Below are positions 7,451 through 16,229 of a stretch of DNA of 64,000 bases, piece by piece. Where the stretch lies: assembly GCA_045577695.1 (NCBI GenBank), contig JAZNIW010000037.1:1-64000 (forward strand). The letters run 5' to 3'. The translations under genes and the position numbers were made by a program. Position 1 is the first letter of the stretch. Every line of letters starts with the position of its first letter. The DNA is from UMGS1279 sp045577695 (GTDB lineage: Bacteria; Bacillota; Clostridia; Oscillospirales; Acutalibacteraceae). A model generated the notes under the pieces. That model made no database searches, had not been told where the DNA came from, and saw only the letters and a list, made by a program, of their open reading frames with translations.

Positions 7451-8206
7451 CTATTTTTCTGCTACCAATTCTTTCATACTGTAAAGGCCGTTTTGTTTGC
7501 CATGCAAAAAGCAAGCGGCGTTGACGGCACCCACCGCAAAAACCTCTTTCGAGCGAGCCGAATGAGAAAGGGTAATCACCTCATCGCGACCGGCAAATAA
7601 AACTTCGTGTTCGCCAACAATGGTACCGCCGCGCACAGCATGAATCCCGATTTCGGTGGGGACGCGTTTCTCTCGTTTGGAATGGCGGTCATACTCATAA
7701 GTCATTTGACCGTTTCGCTCCTCATTAATTTCATTGGCCAACAAAATTGCCGTACCGCTGGGGGCATCGATTTTTTGGTTGTGGTGCTTTTCAATAATTT
7801 CAATATCAAAATCCGAAAGAACCGAGGCCGCCTTACGAGCCAGCTCGGCCAGTAGGTTAATACCAAGCGACATATTAAAAGAAAAAAAGATTGGAATGTC
7901 GGTAGCGGCAGATTGAATGGAACGAATTTGTTGCTCACTGTAACCCGTGGTGGCCACCACCACCGGCAATTTTTTCGCCTTGCCGAAAGAAAGCAAACCT
8001 TCTAATACCGATGGATGCGAAAAATCAATAATCACATCGGCCTCACAGGTTAGATCGTCAAAGGAACGAAAAACCGGATAAGGTCCGTTTTGTGAAAGAT
8101 CCAAATCTACGCCGGCCACAATATCCATATCGTTTTTCTTACCAACGATATCGGTGATAACGCGGCCCATTTTTCCGTTACAACCGCTTAGTATGATTCT
8201 CAGCAT
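7451..8206 (-). CDS. dapB: 4-hydroxy-tetrahydrodipicolinate reductase
   Basis: A 251-aa DapB that reduces 4-hydroxy-tetrahydrodipicolinate with NAD(P)H in the lysine and diaminopimelate pathway. The N-terminal dinucleotide motif GCNGKMGR (8-15) and the catalytic stretch EKHHNQKIDAPSGTA (about 138-152) are intact. It is the last gene of asd-dapA-dapB on the minus strand, 29 bp after dapA. Confidence 0.96.
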   Translation of the reverse strand: MLRIILSGCNGKMGRVITDIVGKKNDMDIVAGVDLDLSQNGPYPVFRSFDDLTCEADVIIDFSHPSVLEGLLSFGKAKKLPVVVATTGYSEQQIRSIQSAATDIPIFFSFNMSLGINLLAELARKAASVLSDFDIEIIEKHHNQKIDAPSGTAILLANEINEERNGQMTYEYDRHSKREKRVPTEIGIHAVRGGTIVGEHEVLFAGRDEVITLSHSARSKEVFAVGAVNAACFLHGKQNGLYSMKELVAEK

Positions 8207-8235
8207 TTTTCAACTTCCTTACTTTGAGATAGACT

Positions 8236-9123
8236 TTACAGTAAATCCACCGACTTTAAGATGCTTTTTAGTGCTTCTTTTTTGGCAGGGCTCATCGAAA
8301 TCAAGGGCAAACGACACTCCCCTACCTGCATACCAAGTAAGTTCATAGCTTCTTTCACCGGAATGGGATTGACATCCATAAACATACCATCCATAAATTC
8401 GGAATATTTTACCGAAAGTGCGGTTGCTGCCTTAAAATCACCTTGTAAACAGGCGGCGGCCATTTCGTGCATTTGGGCGGGAATAATATTGGAAGCCACC
8501 GAAATAACACCTTTGGCACCCAACGACATAAAGGGTACCGTTTGGTCATCGTTACCGGAATAAACTGCTAAATCATCCCCACAAAGGGAAATGGTTTTCA
8601 ATACCGAGGAAATATCTCCATTTGCCTCTTTGGTGGCCACAATGTTGGGGTGCTTTGCCAATTCCAGATAGGTGGTGGGCTGAATATTTACGCCGGTACG
8701 GGAAGGTACATTATAAACAATAATCGGTGCATCAACGCGGTCAGCCACATGAGTATAATGGGCAACCAGGCCGGCCTGCGAAGTTTTGTTATAATAAGGC
8801 GTTACCATCAAAAGTGCATCGACACCGAGGGCGACGGCCTCTTTGGAAAGGTGCACAGCATAGTTGGTGTCGTTACTGCCGGTACCGGCTATGACCGGAA
8901 CTCTGTGATTAGCCGTCGAAACGGCAATTTCAATGGCTTTGATATGTTCGGTATGGTCTAAGGTGGATGACTCACCCGTTGTACCACAGATCACCAACGC
9001 ATCAATTCCGCCGGCAATCTGTTGTTCTACTAAAGTGCGAAGACCTTGCTCGTTGACCGAACCGTCCGCCAACATGGGCGTAACTAAGGCAGTAGCACAA
9101 CCTTCAAATACGCATTTTTTCAT
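8236..9123 (-). CDS. dapA: 4-hydroxy-tetrahydrodipicolinate synthase
   Basis: A 295-aa DapA that condenses pyruvate with aspartate semialdehyde. Family motifs are FEGCATALVTPM at the N-terminus, GTTGESSTL, TPYYNKTSQ, YNVPSRTG (catalytic Tyr) and ATKEANGD with the Schiff-base Lys. The start at 9123 (MKKCVFEG) is chosen because AAGGAGG lies ahead of it. A longer in-frame extension to 9171 lacks family similarity. It follows asd by 37 bp. Confidence 0.96.
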   Translation of the reverse strand: MKKCVFEGCATALVTPMLADGSVNEQGLRTLVEQQIAGGIDALVICGTTGESSTLDHTEHIKAIEIAVSTANHRVPVIAGTGSNDTNYAVHLSKEAVALGVDALLMVTPYYNKTSQAGLVAHYTHVADRVDAPIIVYNVPSRTGVNIQPTTYLELAKHPNIVATKEANGDISSVLKTISLCGDDLAVYSGNDDQTVPFMSLGAKGVISVASNIIPAQMHEMAAACLQGDFKAATALSVKYSEFMDGMFMDVNPIPVKEAMNLLGMQVGECRLPLISMSPAKKEALKSILKSVDLL

Positions 9124-9160
9124 AATTTGTTTCCTCCTTGCAAATGGTGAAAAACAATTC

Positions 9161-10243
9161 TTATTTATCAAAATAGCCTTTATCGCAAAGCAGTTCGGCC
9201 ATTAAAACGGCGCCGCCTGCCGCTCCGCGTAAGGTATTGTGCGAAACACAGACAAACTTATAATCGTACTGACTATCTTCCCGTAGACGGCCGACCGAAA
9301 CAGCCATACCCCCCTCTAAATCGCGACAAAGTTTGGTTTGGGGCATATTGTCTTCTTCATAATAATGCAAAAATTGTTTGGGAGCGTGGGGCAGATTGCG
9401 TTCTTGCGGCTCACCGCTGAATTCTTTCCAGCGTTTTAAAATCTCTTCTTTTTCGGGTTTGTTTTCAAAAGAGACAAAGACCGCTGCCATATGACCGTCC
9501 GAAACCGGAACGCGCAAGCATTGTGCAGTGAATTCAGGCGAGGTGGCATTAACGATTTTATCCCCCTCTACCTTACCCCAAATTTTCAAGGGCTCTTGCT
9601 CGGATTTTTCTTCTTCGCCGCCGATGTAAGGAATGACGTTATCGACAATCTCCGGCCAGCGTTCAAAGGTTTTACCGGCACCCGAAATGGCTTGATACGT
9701 GCATACCAGCACCTTTTTTACCCCAAAGTCTGAAAGGGGAAACAAAGCGGGTACATAACTTTGCAGCGAGCAGTTGGATTTTACCGCAATGAAACCGTGC
9801 TTGGTGCCAAGACGTTTGCGTTGTGCGGCAATAATCTCGGCGTGTTCGGGGTTGAGTTCCGGCACAATCATCGGAACATCAGGCGTAGCGCGGTGGGCGC
9901 TGTTGTTGGAAATTACCGGACACTCGTGGCGGGCATATTCTTCTTCCAAAGCGCGAATTTCGTCTTTTTTCATATCCACGGCACAGAAAACAAAATCCAC
10001 CTTCGAAGTGATTTCTTCAATATCTTCGGTGGCCGAATACACCACCATATCGCGAAATTGTTCCGGAATAGGAGCGGACATAGCCCAGCGGCCGGCCACG
10101 GCATCCTCATACCGTTTTCCTTTGGAGCGGGGGCTGGCGGCCAACAGACAAACATTAAACCACGGATGATCCGCCAACAAAAGCGCAAAACGTTGACCTA
10201 CCATACCGGTAGCGCCGACAATGCCTACGTTATATTTCTTCAT
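9161..10243 (-). CDS. asd: Aspartate-semialdehyde dehydrogenase
   Basis: A 360-aa Asd making aspartate semialdehyde from aspartyl phosphate. It has VGIVGATGMVGQ at the NADP fold and the active-site Cys in KSNCSLQSY. The sequence resembles the archaeal-type/eukaryotic group of ASADH more than the E. coli type, which is common in Clostridia. The start at 10243 (MKKYNVG) follows an AAGGAC. The longer frame from 10339 is not supported. It is the first gene of the operon and feeds dapA directly. Confidence 0.94.
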   Translation of the reverse strand: MKKYNVGIVGATGMVGQRFALLLADHPWFNVCLLAASPRSKGKRYEDAVAGRWAMSAPIPEQFRDMVVYSATEDIEEITSKVDFVFCAVDMKKDEIRALEEEYARHECPVISNNSAHRATPDVPMIVPELNPEHAEIIAAQRKRLGTKHGFIAVKSNCSLQSYVPALFPLSDFGVKKVLVCTYQAISGAGKTFERWPEIVDNVIPYIGGEEEKSEQEPLKIWGKVEGDKIVNATSPEFTAQCLRVPVSDGHMAAVFVSFENKPEKEEILKRWKEFSGEPQERNLPHAPKQFLHYYEEDNMPQTKLCRDLEGGMAVSVGRLREDSQYDYKFVCVSHNTLRGAAGGAVLMAELLCDKGYFDK

Positions 10244-10496
10244 AAAAATCACTGTCCTTAGTAAAGATTGAAAAAACAGTTGAATCCTTGCTTGATTTAC
10301 GCTATAATAGAAGCCAAGCGAACCGCAACAAAACAACAAATTTATCTTTTTATATCATAGCAAAATTTTGCGCATTTGTCAAACATATCTTATGCGTTTT
10401 AAAACATAAACGTGAAATGTTTGAAAATTCGTTCACCTTGCAGTTTCTTTTTAGATATTTTGCACTTACAACACTATATTTTTTTGTGAGGAAGCC

Positions 10497-11519
10497 ATGA
10501 AAAAAAGCGATTTTTATTACAATTTACCCGAAAAATTGATTGCCCAAACTCCCTTAGAGCCGCGCAACGCCTCGCGTTTGATGGTGCTCAACCGTGAAAA
10601 CGGAGAAATCACTCATACCGGCTTTTCTTCGTTGGCAAACTATTTAAAAAAAGGTGACCTTTTGGTGCTTAACGATACCAAGGTGTTATGCGCTCGTATT
10701 TTCGGAACACGAGTGGATACAGGTAGTACCGTAGAATTTGTCCTACTCAAACGGCGGAACGAAACCGACTGGGAATGCATTGCCGGCCCCGGGAAAAAAG
10801 CAAAGGTGGGACACTCCTTTACCTTTTCCAAAGACCTTTCAGCTGAGGTAATCGATGTATTGGCCGATGGAAACCGCATATTACGGTTTGCCTTTACAGG
10901 GGAATTTTATGCCCTGCTAAATGAGGTAGGCAGTATGCCGCTCCCCCACTATATCAAGGCCGAACTCAAAGATAAAGACCGCTATCAAACCGTCTATTCG
11001 AACGAACTCGGCTCGGCGGCCGCACCGACGGCCGGCCTACATTTTACCAAAGAAATGTTAACCGAATTAGAGCAATCCGGAATTCGCATTGCTTATGTTA
11101 CCCTGCACGTAGGGTTAGGCACCTTTCGTCCCGTCAAAGCCGAGAATATTTTAGACCACAAAATGCACAGCGAACACTATCATATTCCGCAAAAGACGGC
11201 CACAATGATTAACGAAACCAAGGAACAAGGTGGTCGGGTCATCTGTGTCGGCACCACCTCCTGTCGCACGATTGAAAGTGCCGCCGACGTAGATGGTCGC
11301 GTTAAGGCTTGCAGCGGCGATACCGATATTTTCATCTACCCCGGCTACCGCTTCAAATGTTTGGATGCCTTAATTACCAACTTTCATTTGCCCGAAAGTA
11401 CATTAATTATGTTAGTTTCTGCCCTAGCCGGTTATGACCATACTATGCACGCCTACCGTACCGCCGTGGCCGAAAAATATCGCTTCTTCAGTTTTGGCGA
11501 CGCGATGCTTATTGTATAA
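10497..11519 (+). CDS. queA: tRNA preQ1(34) S-adenosylmethionine ribosyltransferase-isomerase
   Basis: A 340-aa QueA that transfers the ribosyl part of SAM to preQ1 in tRNA to form epoxyqueuosine. N-terminal FYYNLPEKLIAQTPLEPR, then LVLNDTKVLCAR, APTAGLHFT, HVGLGTFRPV and the C-terminal LITNFHLPESTL are all present. It opens the queA-tgt-yajC group on the plus strand. The ATG follows GAGGAAG. I see no preQ1 riboswitch before it. Confidence 0.96.
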   Translation: MKKSDFYYNLPEKLIAQTPLEPRNASRLMVLNRENGEITHTGFSSLANYLKKGDLLVLNDTKVLCARIFGTRVDTGSTVEFVLLKRRNETDWECIAGPGKKAKVGHSFTFSKDLSAEVIDVLADGNRILRFAFTGEFYALLNEVGSMPLPHYIKAELKDKDRYQTVYSNELGSAAAPTAGLHFTKEMLTELEQSGIRIAYVTLHVGLGTFRPVKAENILDHKMHSEHYHIPQKTATMINETKEQGGRVICVGTTSCRTIESAADVDGRVKACSGDTDIFIYPGYRFKCLDALITNFHLPESTLIMLVSALAGYDHTMHAYRTAVAEKYRFFSFGDAMLIV

Positions 11520-11520
11520 A

Positions 11521-11645
11521 TGAAGAATGAATAATGAAAAATGAATGATGAAGAATTAAGGAGTGCCTTCGGCACGAAGGATAAATCTTCGGCAAAGCCG
11601 TTACCGCAACAATTCTAATTTATCCTTTCTTTTTCATTTTTTGTA
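11521..11645. repeat. Palindromic intergenic repeat between queA and tgt
   Basis: An array of GAATGAATAATGAA-like units (11523-11560) is followed by GTGCCTTCGGCAC (about 11565-11577), a small perfect hairpin also seen near 1218. AAGGATAAAT (11577) has an inverted partner, ATTTATCCTT (about 11619-11628), and the AATGAAAAA side has a partial inverted partner near 11637. This is a typical non-coding MITE-like layout. Confidence 0.55.
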
Positions 11646-11695
11646 TCCCATCATACGAAACCGCGTTAATTATTGAATAAAATCAAGGAGTTTTT

Positions 11696-12829
11696 ATGTA
11701 CCGATTACTCAAACAAAACGGCACGGCCCGCCGCGGCGAATTTCAAACCGTTCACGGCACCGTGCAAACCCCCGCTTTTATGAATGTCGCAACGGCTGCC
11801 GCCATCAAAGGCGGTGTTTCGGCCTATGATTTACAAGAAAATTTGCGCTGTCAAGTGATGCTTTCCAATACCTATCATCTGCATCTGCGCCCCGGAGATA
11901 AACTCATTCACGATTTGGGTGGTCTGCACCGTTTCACAGGATGGAACGGCCCGATTTTAACCGACAGCGGTGGATTTCAGGTCTTTTCTCTCTCGAAATT
12001 ACGACAAATTACCGAAGAAGGGGTTACCTTTCAATCCCATATTGATGGCAAACGAATTTTTATGGGACCGGAAGAAAGTATGCAAATTCAATCCCACTTA
12101 GGTTCCACCATTGCCATGGCCTTTGACGAGTGCGTTGAAAACCCCGCCCCTTATGAATACTCTAGAAATTCCTGCGCCCGCACTACCCGTTGGTTAATTC
12201 GCTGCCAAGAGGAAATGCAACGTTTGAATGCCCTGCCCGACACCATCAATAAACACCAGTTATTGTTTGGTATTAACCAAGGTTGCACCTTTGCAGATTT
12301 GCGCGTTCAACATATGAAAGAAATTGCCGCCTTGGATTTAGACGGATACGCCATTGGCGGTTTAGCGGTGGGCGAGCCGGCCGAAGAAATGTACCGCATT
12401 ATCGAAGCGGTAGAACCCCATATGCCGAAAGAGAAAATCCGTTATTTAATGGGGGTTGGCACACCGGTAAATATCATCGAAGGTGTTGCCCGCGGGGTAG
12501 ATTTATTTGACTGCGTTATGCCCAGTCGCAACGCCCGTCACGGTCATTTATTTACCGAAGAGGGTATTATTAACCTCAACAACGAGAAATACAAAGACGA
12601 CCTCTCCCCCATTGATTCGACCTGTAACTGTCCCACCTGCCGCAACCATTCCCGTGCTTATCTACGGCATCTGCTGAAAAGCGGCGAAATGTTATTCCAT
12701 CGTTTGGCAGTAGAGCACAACCTGTATTTTTACAATAAATTGATGGAAAACATACGCTTGGCTTTGGATGAGGACCGATTTGACGCCTTTAAAAATGAAA
12801 AAACTGTAAAATATGGGCGGAGAATATAA
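11696..12829 (+). CDS. tgt: Queuine/preQ1 tRNA-guanine transglycosylase
   Basis: A 377-aa Tgt that exchanges guanine 34 for preQ1 in tRNAs with GUN anticodons, the step before QueA. It has LTDSGGFQVFSL (catalytic Asp, about residue 90), GINQGC, AIGGLAVGEP, MGVGTP and DLFDCVMPSRNARHG (nucleophile Asp). The C-terminal zinc site is CNCPTC with a downstream His. AAGGAG precedes the ATG. It is separated from queA by the repeat at 11521-11645. Confidence 0.97.
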   Translation: MYRLLKQNGTARRGEFQTVHGTVQTPAFMNVATAAAIKGGVSAYDLQENLRCQVMLSNTYHLHLRPGDKLIHDLGGLHRFTGWNGPILTDSGGFQVFSLSKLRQITEEGVTFQSHIDGKRIFMGPEESMQIQSHLGSTIAMAFDECVENPAPYEYSRNSCARTTRWLIRCQEEMQRLNALPDTINKHQLLFGINQGCTFADLRVQHMKEIAALDLDGYAIGGLAVGEPAEEMYRIIEAVEPHMPKEKIRYLMGVGTPVNIIEGVARGVDLFDCVMPSRNARHGHLFTEEGIINLNNEKYKDDLSPIDSTCNCPTCRNHSRAYLRHLLKSGEMLFHRLAVEHNLYFYNKLMENIRLALDEDRFDAFKNEKTVKYGRRI

Positions 12830-12836
12830 ATTTTAG

Positions 12837-12865
12837 TTGCAAACAAAACCAACACCCGCTATAAT
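12837..12865 (+). promoter_or_regulatory. Promoter of yajC
   Basis: TTGCAA (12837-12842), 17 nt, TATAAT (12860-12865). The same -35, spacing and -10 occur before cwlD at 13903. Confidence 0.65.
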
Positions 12866-12910
12866 AATTAAGATAAATAATTTTTGTTTCGCACAAGGAG
12901 GATATTTTTT

Positions 12911-13258
12911 ATGAACTTTTCTGCACTACTCGCCACGGCGACCAACGGTTCCGGCACCAACCAAGGCGGGCTACCAGCTATGCTCCCCGGCTTGATTATG
13001 ATGGTTCTGATGTTTGGTGCGCTCTACTTCTTTATGATTCGTCCTCAGAAGAAAAAACAAAAAGAAGAAGAGAAAATGCGCAACAACCTGCAACCCGGTG
13101 ACGAAATTATGACCATCGGTGGTTTTTACGGACGTGTCATTTCGGTCAAAGATGATACCGTTGTCATCGAATCGACGGTAGACCGTTCGAAGCAAAAAAT
13201 ACTCCGCTCGGCCATTCAACAAAACTTCACCGCTCACGACGAAACTGACGATAAATAA
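12911..13258 (+). CDS. yajC: Preprotein translocase subunit YajC
   Basis: A 115-aa YajC, an accessory subunit of the Sec translocon (SecDF-YajC). One membrane segment at about 25-47 (MLPGLIMMVLMFGALYFFMI) is followed directly by the family mark RPQKKKQKEEE and a cytosolic domain with LQPGDEIMTIGGFYGRV. Start at 12911 is supported by AAGGAGG nine bases upstream, and an earlier in-frame ATG at 12884 is not. It has its own promoter downstream of tgt. Confidence 0.95.
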   Translation: MNFSALLATATNGSGTNQGGLPAMLPGLIMMVLMFGALYFFMIRPQKKKQKEEEKMRNNLQPGDEIMTIGGFYGRVISVKDDTVVIESTVDRSKQKILRSAIQQNFTAHDETDDK

Positions 13259-13270
13259 AACCGAATCATA

Positions 13271-13323
13271 TTCCCCCCTTTACGGCAATATTATGAAATA
13301 GTAGTATTGCTTTAAAGGGGGAT
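13271..13323 (+). promoter_or_regulatory. Hairpin overlapping the ribosome binding site of the next gene
   Basis: TCCCCCCTTTA..GCAATA (13272-13290) pairs with TATTGC..TAAAGGGGGA (13304-13322), followed by six T residues. It looks like a terminator after yajC. Its 3' arm also contains the AAAGGGGG that is the Shine-Dalgarno of the gene at 13329, so when folded it would hide that site. Confidence 0.65.
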
Positions 13324-13328
13324 TTTTT

Positions 13329-13787
13329 ATGTTTTCGGGGAAACGGGAGGCTATTACAAGCCAATCCACCCTTATCCTATCAGTGTTGCGAGGTGGTTTT
13401 GTCGGGTTGGCCGTTATTTTGCTGACATTGGTGGGTATGGCACTGTGTCTGTCGGCCGGCCTTTTGCCGCTTTCGGCTGCCGTGGCCGTCAGTTGTATTG
13501 CCATGGCCGTTGGTGCCTTTTTCGCCGGTTGGTCAGCCGCTAAAAAAAGCGGAAAAAACGGCCTTCTCATTGGGGTGCTCTGCGGTTTTGGTTTGTTTTT
13601 GCTCTTTTCACTCATCGGGCTTTGCGCCTTTGGCAAAGCACCCGGTGCTTCGACCGTTATCCGACTGCTTTTGTTTGTCACAGCCGCCGCCATCGGCGGA
13701 ATCATCGGTGTCGGATCGGCAGATAAACGAAAGATCGTGTATCCGCCGCCTCTCTCCCATTCGAGAGAGGTGCTTCGGTTATCCTAA
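13329..13787 (+). CDS. Four-segment membrane protein, TIGR04086/YrzE-like
   Basis: A 152-aa hydrophobic protein with about four membrane segments (18-40, 46-68, 77-99, 105-127), glycine and alanine rich. Its size, layout and place directly after yajC match the TIGR04086 membrane family of Firmicutes, whose function is not known. The last 20 residues are polar and variable. The Shine-Dalgarno lies inside a hairpin (13271-13323), so expression may depend on read-through from yajC. Confidence 0.75.
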   Translation: MFSGKREAITSQSTLILSVLRGGFVGLAVILLTLVGMALCLSAGLLPLSAAVAVSCIAMAVGAFFAGWSAAKKSGKNGLLIGVLCGFGLFLLFSLIGLCAFGKAPGASTVIRLLLFVTAAAIGGIIGVGSADKRKIVYPPPLSHSREVLRLS

Positions 13788-13902
13788 TTTTTTCAACCCA
13801 TTGTTGTGGAGATTTTTGTGTTCGCATTCCCTTTCTTCTCAAGCCGAACGTACCCGAAAAATTTAAAAACGCATCCATTTCCGTGCAATTTGCATTTTTT
13901 CA

Positions 13903-13931
13903 TTGCAAAAAGCTTTGTTTTTCGCTATAAT
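13903..13931 (+). promoter_or_regulatory. Promoter of cwlD
   Basis: TTGCAA (13903-13908), 17 nt, TATAAT (13926-13931). It resembles a vegetative sigma-A promoter rather than a sporulation sigma-E or sigma-G promoter, although overlapping sporulation elements cannot be excluded. Nothing else is seen in 13788-14016. Confidence 0.55.
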
Positions 13932-14016
13932 ATAAGCTGTGTATAAAGGGGAAGAAAATATCATATTTTTAAACAGTTTTATTGGACAAATAAGAAACGA
14001 TTTGCCGGGTGAGAAT

Positions 14017-14190
14017 ATGATACGAAAAAGAAAAATCTTCTTCACGCTAACTGCATTGACCGTCGTTTTTGCCCTTTGCTTTGTGGCCGAACGACAGGAA
14101 AAACACCGTATGGCCTCCACCGTTTCCGCCTCTCCCTACACCGTCATTGTTGACGCGGGCCACGGCGGGTTAACTAATACTATAGATTAG
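14017..14190 (+). pseudogene. cwlD: 5' part of cwlD amidase, interrupted by the island
   Basis: This encodes the N-terminal 52 residues of a CwlD-type N-acetylmuramoyl-L-alanine amidase, then six foreign codons and a TAG. Residues 5-22 form a membrane anchor or signal (KIFFTLTALTVVFALCFV) and the domain begins with YTVIVDAGHGG, where the His is a zinc ligand. The break falls inside DAGHGG-F-DGG. Joining 14017-14171 to 46390-46939 gives 705 nt, in frame, 234 aa, close to the roughly 237 aa of Bacillus subtilis CwlD. CwlD helps make the muramic delta-lactam of spore cortex. As it stands the product lacks almost the whole catalytic domain. Confidence 0.92.
14160..14171 (+). other. attL core of the island (12-bp direct repeat)
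   Basis: CCACGGCGGGTT is present here and again at 46378-46389. Upstream of it is host cwlD sequence. Downstream is the attP right arm TTAACTAATACTAT (14170-14183), which is the inverted partner of GTAGTATTGGCTAA at the other end of the island (11 of 14 positions match). Confidence 0.88.
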
Positions 14191-14220
14191 GTCCAAAACT
14201 GCCGTGAAAATTCAATATTT

Positions 14221-14298
14221 AATACCACAAAAACCTGCTTAAATGATATGCACCCCAAAGTGTCTAACTTTTGGGGTGCATATCAAATTAGTGGTATT
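14221..14298. terminator. Large nested hairpin at the left end of the island
   Basis: AATACCAC (14221-14228) pairs with GTGGTATT (14291-14298), and inside it TGATATGCACCCCAAA (from 14244) pairs with TTTGGGGTGCATATCA (ending about 14285). It lies beyond the stop of the minus-strand gene at 14308 and may end its transcription and insulate the island from cwlD. Confidence 0.6.
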
Positions 14299-14307
14299 TT
14301 TATATTC

Positions 14308-14943
14308 CTATTTATTTGTTTGATTGTTTGTTTCTGTATATTTGAAACCATTCCTTGCAATAGATGTTAGTTCTGCAAGGTAATCAAGAATGTTTGCAAA
14401 ACCTTCTATTATAACACCTTCTATAAGACCACCTAAAACCACAAACGGAACAACAGGAATTTGTTTTGTTATACTAATAATAAAAGAAACAAGAACTGCA
14501 AGTCCGTATAAAATATAATATGTGGTGCGAATACTCTTTGCTGTTTTACTCCAACCTTTATTATCTGTTTTTTTAAATACAGGTATCCATTTTTTAATTA
14601 TATTATTAGGAACATTTTGCTCTTCATTTGATAAATTTTGTCTTGCTCTAATTTCTTCCACTTGTCTTACTTTTGAAAGAATAAGTGCATATTCTTCATC
14701 CGTTATCTTAATAGCAACTTCCCTGTAATATTTTTCTTTTCCATTTACATAATCGTTTTGCGGGTATTCATAACTATATATTTGGTCTGCATCATCAGGA
14801 ACATACTCTTTTTCTGTAAGACCTAATGCAATTAAAGTCTTTTCTCTGTCTTCTAAAATAATTCTATCCTGTTCTTTTATAAACTGCTCAATTTTGTTCA
14901 TATCATAAACAACCTTTCCTTTACGATATGAAGATTCTACCAT
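14308..14943 (-). CDS. Hypothetical protein with two C-terminal membrane segments
   Basis: A 211-aa protein I do not recognise. The N-terminal 120 residues are charged and partly helical (KIEQFIKEQDRIILEDREK, then VRQVEEIRARQ). Two membrane segments follow at about 145-165 (YYILYGLAVLVSFIISI) and 170-192 (VVPFVVLGGLIEGVIIEGFA), and the tail is polar. An internal ATG at 14901 (MNKIEQ) has a better purine-rich ribosome binding site (AGGAAAGG) than the ATG at 14943, so the protein may be 197 aa. It is the leftmost island gene, transcribed towards the attachment site. Confidence 0.55.
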   Translation of the reverse strand: MVESSYRKGKVVYDMNKIEQFIKEQDRIILEDREKTLIALGLTEKEYVPDDADQIYSYEYPQNDYVNGKEKYYREVAIKITDEEYALILSKVRQVEEIRARQNLSNEEQNVPNNIIKKWIPVFKKTDNKGWSKTAKSIRTTYYILYGLAVLVSFIISITKQIPVVPFVVLGGLIEGVIIEGFANILDYLAELTSIARNGFKYTETNNQTNK

Positions 14944-15126
14944 AAGAGAACTTTAATTTCAATATTTAAGTATAAATTCAAGTTTCCTCCATAAAGGTTT
15001 TTCATAATAATAAAGATTTTTCACTAAAAAACACAAGATATAAAGGAAATAATGTGAGAAATACTACGAGTTGTGGAAAAAAGATATCAACTGATCATTG
15101 GATAATATAATTACAATGCTTTACAG

Positions 15127-15155
15127 TTGAATTTTAAGGTTATATGTTGTATAAT
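15127..15155 (+). promoter_or_regulatory. Promoter of the HipA-like gene
   Basis: TTGAAT (15127-15132), 17 nt, TATAAT (15150-15155). The Shine-Dalgarno AGAAAGGAG follows at 15171-15180. The 14944-15126 stretch holds no gene. Confidence 0.7.
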
Positions 15156-15189
15156 ATATTAAATACTATTAAGAAAGGAGAAAAAGTTT

Positions 15190-16224
15190 ATGAAGGATTT
15201 TGAGATTTTAAGCCGTGATACAGTTGTCGCTGTTTGGAAAGATAATGAGCTTAAGGTTTTGAACAACGATTTGTTGCCTTTATATTTAAAGCGTGTAAGT
15301 GATGCTAAATCTTGGCTTGAAACACGAGCTATTGACTCGCACAGAGCAAATTCACGTCTACTTAAAAAGGCTTTAAGACTTGCTGAAAAAGACGATGTTT
15401 CAACAGTACTTCATGTTAACGCTGCAACAATTACCGATACCTATTGGGTTAGGGCTATCGGCAGCGATTTAAAATACCAAGATGTTCGCTTTAATAAAGA
15501 CTATTTCTCCAATCTGGCTTTACGTGGACTTTATTCAAGCTTTAATTCTGCAGCAAAGCGTAAGGATACCAAAACACCAGAGCTTACTAATATAGGTAGC
15601 TTTGAAAAGTGTTGGAAGCTTAAAAATGGAAAATGGTGGATTTATAAATCTGCTAACCAAAAAGAACAGTTCTCAGAGCTTTTCGTATATGAGTTAGGTA
15701 AAAAACTCGGAATGAAAATGGCTCATTATGAGAAAGGTGATAAATGCGTTAAGTCTCTTGATTTTACCGATTCAGCCAATGTTATTTTTGAACCGGCTTC
15801 ATCCTTTATGGGTGACGAGGAAGATTATATCAAGGTTGTGGAGAAGTTAAAGGGACTTTACCCTAACGCAATTCGAGATTATATTAAGATGATTTTCCTT
15901 GATACCATAACCGCCAACCCCGATAGACATACAGGAAACTTCGGTTTAATGCGTGATGCTAAAACGGGCGAACTTTTAGGTCTCGCACCTAACTTCGATA
16001 ACAATATGGCACTTATTGCTCGTGGTTATCCAACAACCAAGGCAAACAACGACTTGCTTATTACTTTGTTTAATAAGTTGATGCAAAGATATCCACAGTA
16101 TAAAGAATATATACCGACTGTTACTGAAACTACCGTTAAAAAGGTTATCAGTAAACTTAATATGAAAGTCAAAACACAAGCAGTCATTGATTTAGTTATA
16201 AGTCGCTATCAAGCGGTCAAGTAA
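15190..16224 (+). CDS. HipA-like protein kinase without a HipB partner
   Basis: A 344-aa protein with the HipA kinase fold. The catalytic loop is NPDRHTGNFG (about 242-251) and the metal-binding motif is PNFDNN (about 267), which match the N-x-D-x-H-x-x-N and following Asp of HipA. An ATP-region Lys lies in WWIYKSANQKEQ and SELFVYELGKKLGM follows. It is shorter than HipA (about 440 aa), lacks the usual N-terminal subdomain, and no HipB-like HTH gene precedes it, so it may be a stand-alone Ser/Thr kinase (compare the CtkA type) rather than a canonical toxin. It has its own promoter and terminator and sits at the island edge, where stability or defence genes are common. Confidence 0.75.
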   Translation: MKDFEILSRDTVVAVWKDNELKVLNNDLLPLYLKRVSDAKSWLETRAIDSHRANSRLLKKALRLAEKDDVSTVLHVNAATITDTYWVRAIGSDLKYQDVRFNKDYFSNLALRGLYSSFNSAAKRKDTKTPELTNIGSFEKCWKLKNGKWWIYKSANQKEQFSELFVYELGKKLGMKMAHYEKGDKCVKSLDFTDSANVIFEPASSFMGDEEDYIKVVEKLKGLYPNAIRDYIKMIFLDTITANPDRHTGNFGLMRDAKTGELLGLAPNFDNNMALIARGYPTTKANNDLLITLFNKLMQRYPQYKEYIPTVTETTVKKVISKLNMKVKTQAVIDLVISRYQAVK

Positions 16225-16229
16225 AAGAG

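Noticed and set aside
10244..10340. Lysine riboswitch before asd
   Set aside because: The gap is too short and lacks the five-helix conserved core.
10340..10496. preQ1 riboswitch upstream of queA
   Set aside because: The leader lacks the C-rich pseudoknot pattern and A-rich tail of the class.
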